NCBI GenBank assembly: GCA_026686845.1
Contig: JAIVEN010000019.1
Coordinates: forward strand, 31,004,501-31,068,500
DNA length: 64,000 bases
Source of the DNA: Adenanthera pavonina
Taxonomy: Eukaryota > Streptophyta > Magnoliopsida > Fabales > Fabaceae
Direction of reading: 5' to 3'
The position numbers and the translations under genes are program-made. This document shows positions 61,553 to 64,000 of this stretch, piece by piece (positions within the stretch are counted from its first letter, which is position 1; every line of letters starts with the position of its first letter). The notes beneath the pieces were generated by a model. The model ran no database searches and was not told where the DNA came from. It saw only the letters and a list, made by a program, of their open reading frames with translations.

Positions 61553-64000
61553 TCAAGATGGTTCAATAACGAACATCTTGAGTTTGTTTACTAATATATT
61601 AAACCGGCCTAAACTGTGTGACTTAGTAAATAAATCAGCCGGTTGATCAGTAGTCCGGATAGGAAGGAGTCTGAGAGTTCCTCGAACAACATGCTGTCGA
61701 GTAAAATGACAATCAATCTCAATATGTTTAGTCCGTTCGTGAAATACATCATTATGAGCAATTTGTCTGGCACTCTGACTATCACAATAGAGATCAGTAG
61801 AAGAGTCTTGGGCCACCCCCATATCAGAAAGAAGCCATCGAAGCCAAAGTATTTCAGAAGTAGTGTCAGCTAAAGCACGATACTCGGATTCAGCACTTGA
61901 GCGAGAAGCCAACGTCTGCTTCTTACTTCGCCATGAAATCAGAGAATCACTAAGAAAAATGCAGAAGCCAGTGGTAGATCTACGATCAGAATGATCACCT
62001 CCCCAATCTGCATCAGAATAAGCTCGTAGAACAAGCGAAGAACTGGCAGAGAAATGCAAACCATGAGATAAGGTTCCTTTAACATAACGAATAATGCGAA
62101 GTACTGCAGCATAGTGAGTAGTACGAGGAGCAGACATAAACTGACTGACAATATGCACTGCATAAGCAATATCAGGTCTAGTCACTGTGAGATAGATAAG
62201 ACTTCCAACTAACTGACGATAAAGGGTAGGATTTTTCAATAATGTGCCATCAGTAGGAGTGAACCGAGCGTTAGGTTCAATAGGAGTAGCCTCGACTGTG
62301 TCATCAGTGAGTTGAGCTCGAGAAATCAAGTCAGAAGCATACTTGACCTGAGAGAGAGATATACCATTTTTCACATAGAGTACCTCAAGACCAAGAAAGT
62401 AACTGAGATTCCCAAGATCTTTCATTTCAAAATGATTCCTGAGAAAAGACTTGAGTTCTTGAACTCCGATGGAATCATCACCTGTGATAATCATGTCATC
62501 AACATACAACAGAAGCAAGACTATACCACGATCCGTAGTACGAATAAACAATGCAGAATCGTGAGGACTACAAGAGAAACCAAGCTGACTGATGGTGGTG
62601 CTAAACTTAGCAAACCAAGCACGAGGAGCCTGTTTAAGACCATAAAGAGCACGTCGGAGACGACAAACCTTGTTTGCCGGATTAGGATATCCTGGAGGGG
62701 GCTTCATATAAACTTCTTCTTCTAAATTTCCATTCAGAAAGGCATTTTTGACATCCATTTGATAAAGAGTCCAACACTTGGCTGTAGCAATAGCAAGAAG
62801 ACTTCTAACAGAAGTAATTCGAGCAACCGGAGCAAAAGTCTCCTCATAGTCAATCCCATACTCCTGAGTAAAGCCCTGAGCTACTAAGCGAGCCTTACGC
62901 CGTTCCAAAGAACCATCAGAATGAGTCTTAATTTTATATACCCATCGACATCCAACTAGAGTCTTATCAGGAGGAAGATCAACAAGATCCCAAGTGTGCA
63001 TTTTTTCCAATGCCTGCAATTCTGCTTGCATAGCCTGCTGCCAATGAGAGTCACGAGAAGCTTCCTTATAGGACTGAGGTTCCTTTAGCTGAAGAATAGT
63101 AGAGAAGCAGTGGTAATCTCGAAGGTAAGAGGGAGGGTTTCTTTCACGAGTAGGCCGATTTGAGTCAGAGGACACAGGCTCCGTAGAAATGACTTGTGAG
63201 GGAGAATCAGAAGCAACAGAACCATCTGGAGAAGATGCAACATCAGACGTAGTGGTGAGCTCATCAACTGAACCTGTACCTGAGTCACTAGGAAAAAGAT
63301 CAATAGAAAGATTTGTAAAAATAGGAGAGGAAGTGGAAGGAATCGAAGAGAAATCGGTCAAAGAAGAAAACTGGACATTTTCCCAAAATACAACATGACG
63401 AGAGATTCGTATACGATGGGATAAAGGATCCCAGCAACGATATCCCTTATGCTCAGAATCATACCCAAGGAAGCAACAGACACGGGCACGTGCTTGTAAT
63501 TTGGTGGTCTCATGAGAGGGAAGAAGAACAAAACAAGCACAACCAAAAACTTTTAACATAGAATAATTTGGAGAAGTACCATGAAGACACTCAAAAGGAG
63601 AGATGTTACCAAGAACAGAGGATGGAATACGATTGATACAGTAGACAACAGTCATGGCTGCTTCACCCCAAAAACGCTCTGGACAAGAAGCGGAAATGAG
63701 TAGAGCTCGGACAGAGTCAAGAATATGACGATGTTTTCGTTCTGCACGACCATTCTGTTGAGAGGTGTAAGGACAAGAATATTGAGAGATAGTGCCCTGT
63801 TCATCAAGAAAATTAAGTAATTTGGAGTCACGATACTCTAAAGCATTATCACGACGGAAGACTTTAATTATCTTGGAAAACTGAGTACGAACCATAGTAG
63901 CAAATTTAATATAAATTTGGGATAATTCTGAACGATTTTTCATCATATAAATCCAAGTAAAGCGTGAAAAATCATCAATAAAAAGTACAAAATATCGTGA
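61553..64000 (-). CDS. Copia pol polyprotein (integrase C-part, reverse transcriptase, RNase H), partial
   Basis: Open frame of 815 codons continuing past the right edge, without internal stop. In order: integrase catalytic core (YFVLFIDDFSRFTW at the window edge, RRDNALEYRD, and QNGRAERKHRHI giving the third acidic residue); the post-integrase FGCACFVLLP and CCFLGYDSEHKGYRCWDP region; a Ser-rich linker; reverse transcriptase with MDVKNAFLNGNLEEEVYMKP, ALYGLKQAPRAWF and catalytic LLLYVDDMIITG; and RNase H with YSDADWGGDHSDRRST, SRSSAESEYRAL and HERTKHIEIDCHF. The visible catalytic residues are intact. In the integrase, RRDN replaces the usual RSDNG context. Gag, protease and the integrase N-terminus lie outside the window. 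Confidence 0.95.
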   Translation of the reverse strand, partial: SRYFVLFIDDFSRFTWIYMMKNRSELSQIYIKFATMVRTQFSKIIKVFRRDNALEYRDSKLLNFLDEQGTISQYSCPYTSQQNGRAERKHRHILDSVRALLISASCPERFWGEAAMTVVYCINRIPSSVLGNISPFECLHGTSPNYSMLKVFGCACFVLLPSHETTKLQARARVCCFLGYDSEHKGYRCWDPLSHRIRISRHVVFWENVQFSSLTDFSSIPSTSSPIFTNLSIDLFPSDSGTGSVDELTTTSDVASSPDGSVASDSPSQVISTEPVSSDSNRPTRERNPPSYLRDYHCFSTILQLKEPQSYKEASRDSHWQQAMQAELQALEKMHTWDLVDLPPDKTLVGCRWVYKIKTHSDGSLERRKARLVAQGFTQEYGIDYEETFAPVARITSVRSLLAIATAKCWTLYQMDVKNAFLNGNLEEEVYMKPPPGYPNPANKVCRLRRALYGLKQAPRAWFAKFSTTISQLGFSCSPHDSALFIRTTDRGIVLLLLYVDDMIITGDDSIGVQELKSFLRNHFEMKDLGNLSYFLGLEVLYVKNGISLSQVKYASDLISRAQLTDDTVEATPIEPNARFTPTDGTLLKNPTLYRQLVGSLIYLTVTRPDIAYAVHIVSQFMSAPRTTHYAAVLRIIRYVKGTLSHGLHFSASSSLVLRAYSDADWGGDHSDRRSTTGFCIFLSDSLISWRSKKQTLASRSSAESEYRALADTTSEILWLRWLLSDMGVAQDSSTDLYCDSQSARQIAHNDVFHERTKHIEIDCHFTRQHVVRGTLRLLPIRTTDQPADLFTKSHSLGRFNILVNKLKMFVIEPS

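Larger units (their letters stand above)
61348..64000 (-). mobile_element. Ty1/copia retrotransposon, 3' half, apparently young
   Basis: Minus-strand element running off the right edge. Its 3' LTR is 61348-61539 (TGTTAATATT ... TTTTCCACA in element orientation, 192 bp). The LTR is preceded by a polypurine tract (GAAGGGGGG, 61540-61548), directly after the pol stop at 61553-61555. The flanking 5 bases at 61343-61347 are GTAAT; the matching copy would lie outside the window. The short LTR and intact pol are in keeping with Ale/Retrofit-type Copia lineages, although lineage is not proven. Confidence 0.92.

Overview
This is a 64 kb stretch of plant nuclear DNA, almost certainly from a dicot. Genes are interrupted by many short introns with GT-AG borders, the protein families are plant-specific or plastid-targeted, intergenic DNA is very AT-rich, and several classes of plant transposon are present. 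I cannot name the species. Nothing bacterial, viral or CRISPR-like was seen. All exon joins below were done by hand from splice borders and reading phase.

Left part (1-12750): a Rab7-type GTPase gene on the minus strand (272-1609), a small group IIc WRKY factor with the WRKYGKK variant (5364-7022), and a LIP1-type small GTPase of the circadian/microtubule group (9049-12749). A 484-bp hAT-type MITE with a perfect 8-bp target duplication sits inside a LIP1 intron.

Middle part (12750-41760) is mostly transposon territory. It holds a probable Tat/Ogre-like solo LTR, Stowaway-like MITEs, a badly decayed Copia element, one small NOI/RIN4-like gene (25465-27751), a Mutator-like element carrying a spliced gene fragment (28246-29492), and a minus-strand L1-type LINE (about 29621-37365). 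The LINE is split by a 1741-bp SIRE-like solo LTR. A 1712-bp fold-back element (38128-39839) has a 9-bp target duplication and arms built of tandem repeats.

Right part (41760-60662) is gene-dense and rich in plastid functions: shikimate kinase (41764-45058), a nuclear tRNA-Leu(AAG), a plastid membrane protein with an M41/FtsH-like metalloprotease domain but no AAA domain, the plastid disproportionating enzyme DPE1 (minus, 16 exons), stress-enhanced protein SEP2 (minus) and a MIZU-KUSSEI 1-like gene (minus). The plastid proteins serve different pathways (aromatic precursors, maltooligosaccharide metabolism, photoprotection), so this is co-location and not an operon.

The window ends in a young-looking Copia retrotransposon (61348 to beyond 64000, minus). 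Its open integrase-RT-RNase H frame is intact, and its short LTR contains an internal 57-bp-period duplication.

I found no clearly new multi-gene system. The structures most worth a second look are the fold-back Mutator-like element, the gene-fragment-carrying MULE, the ambiguous first intron of the WRKY gene, and the LTR duplication.
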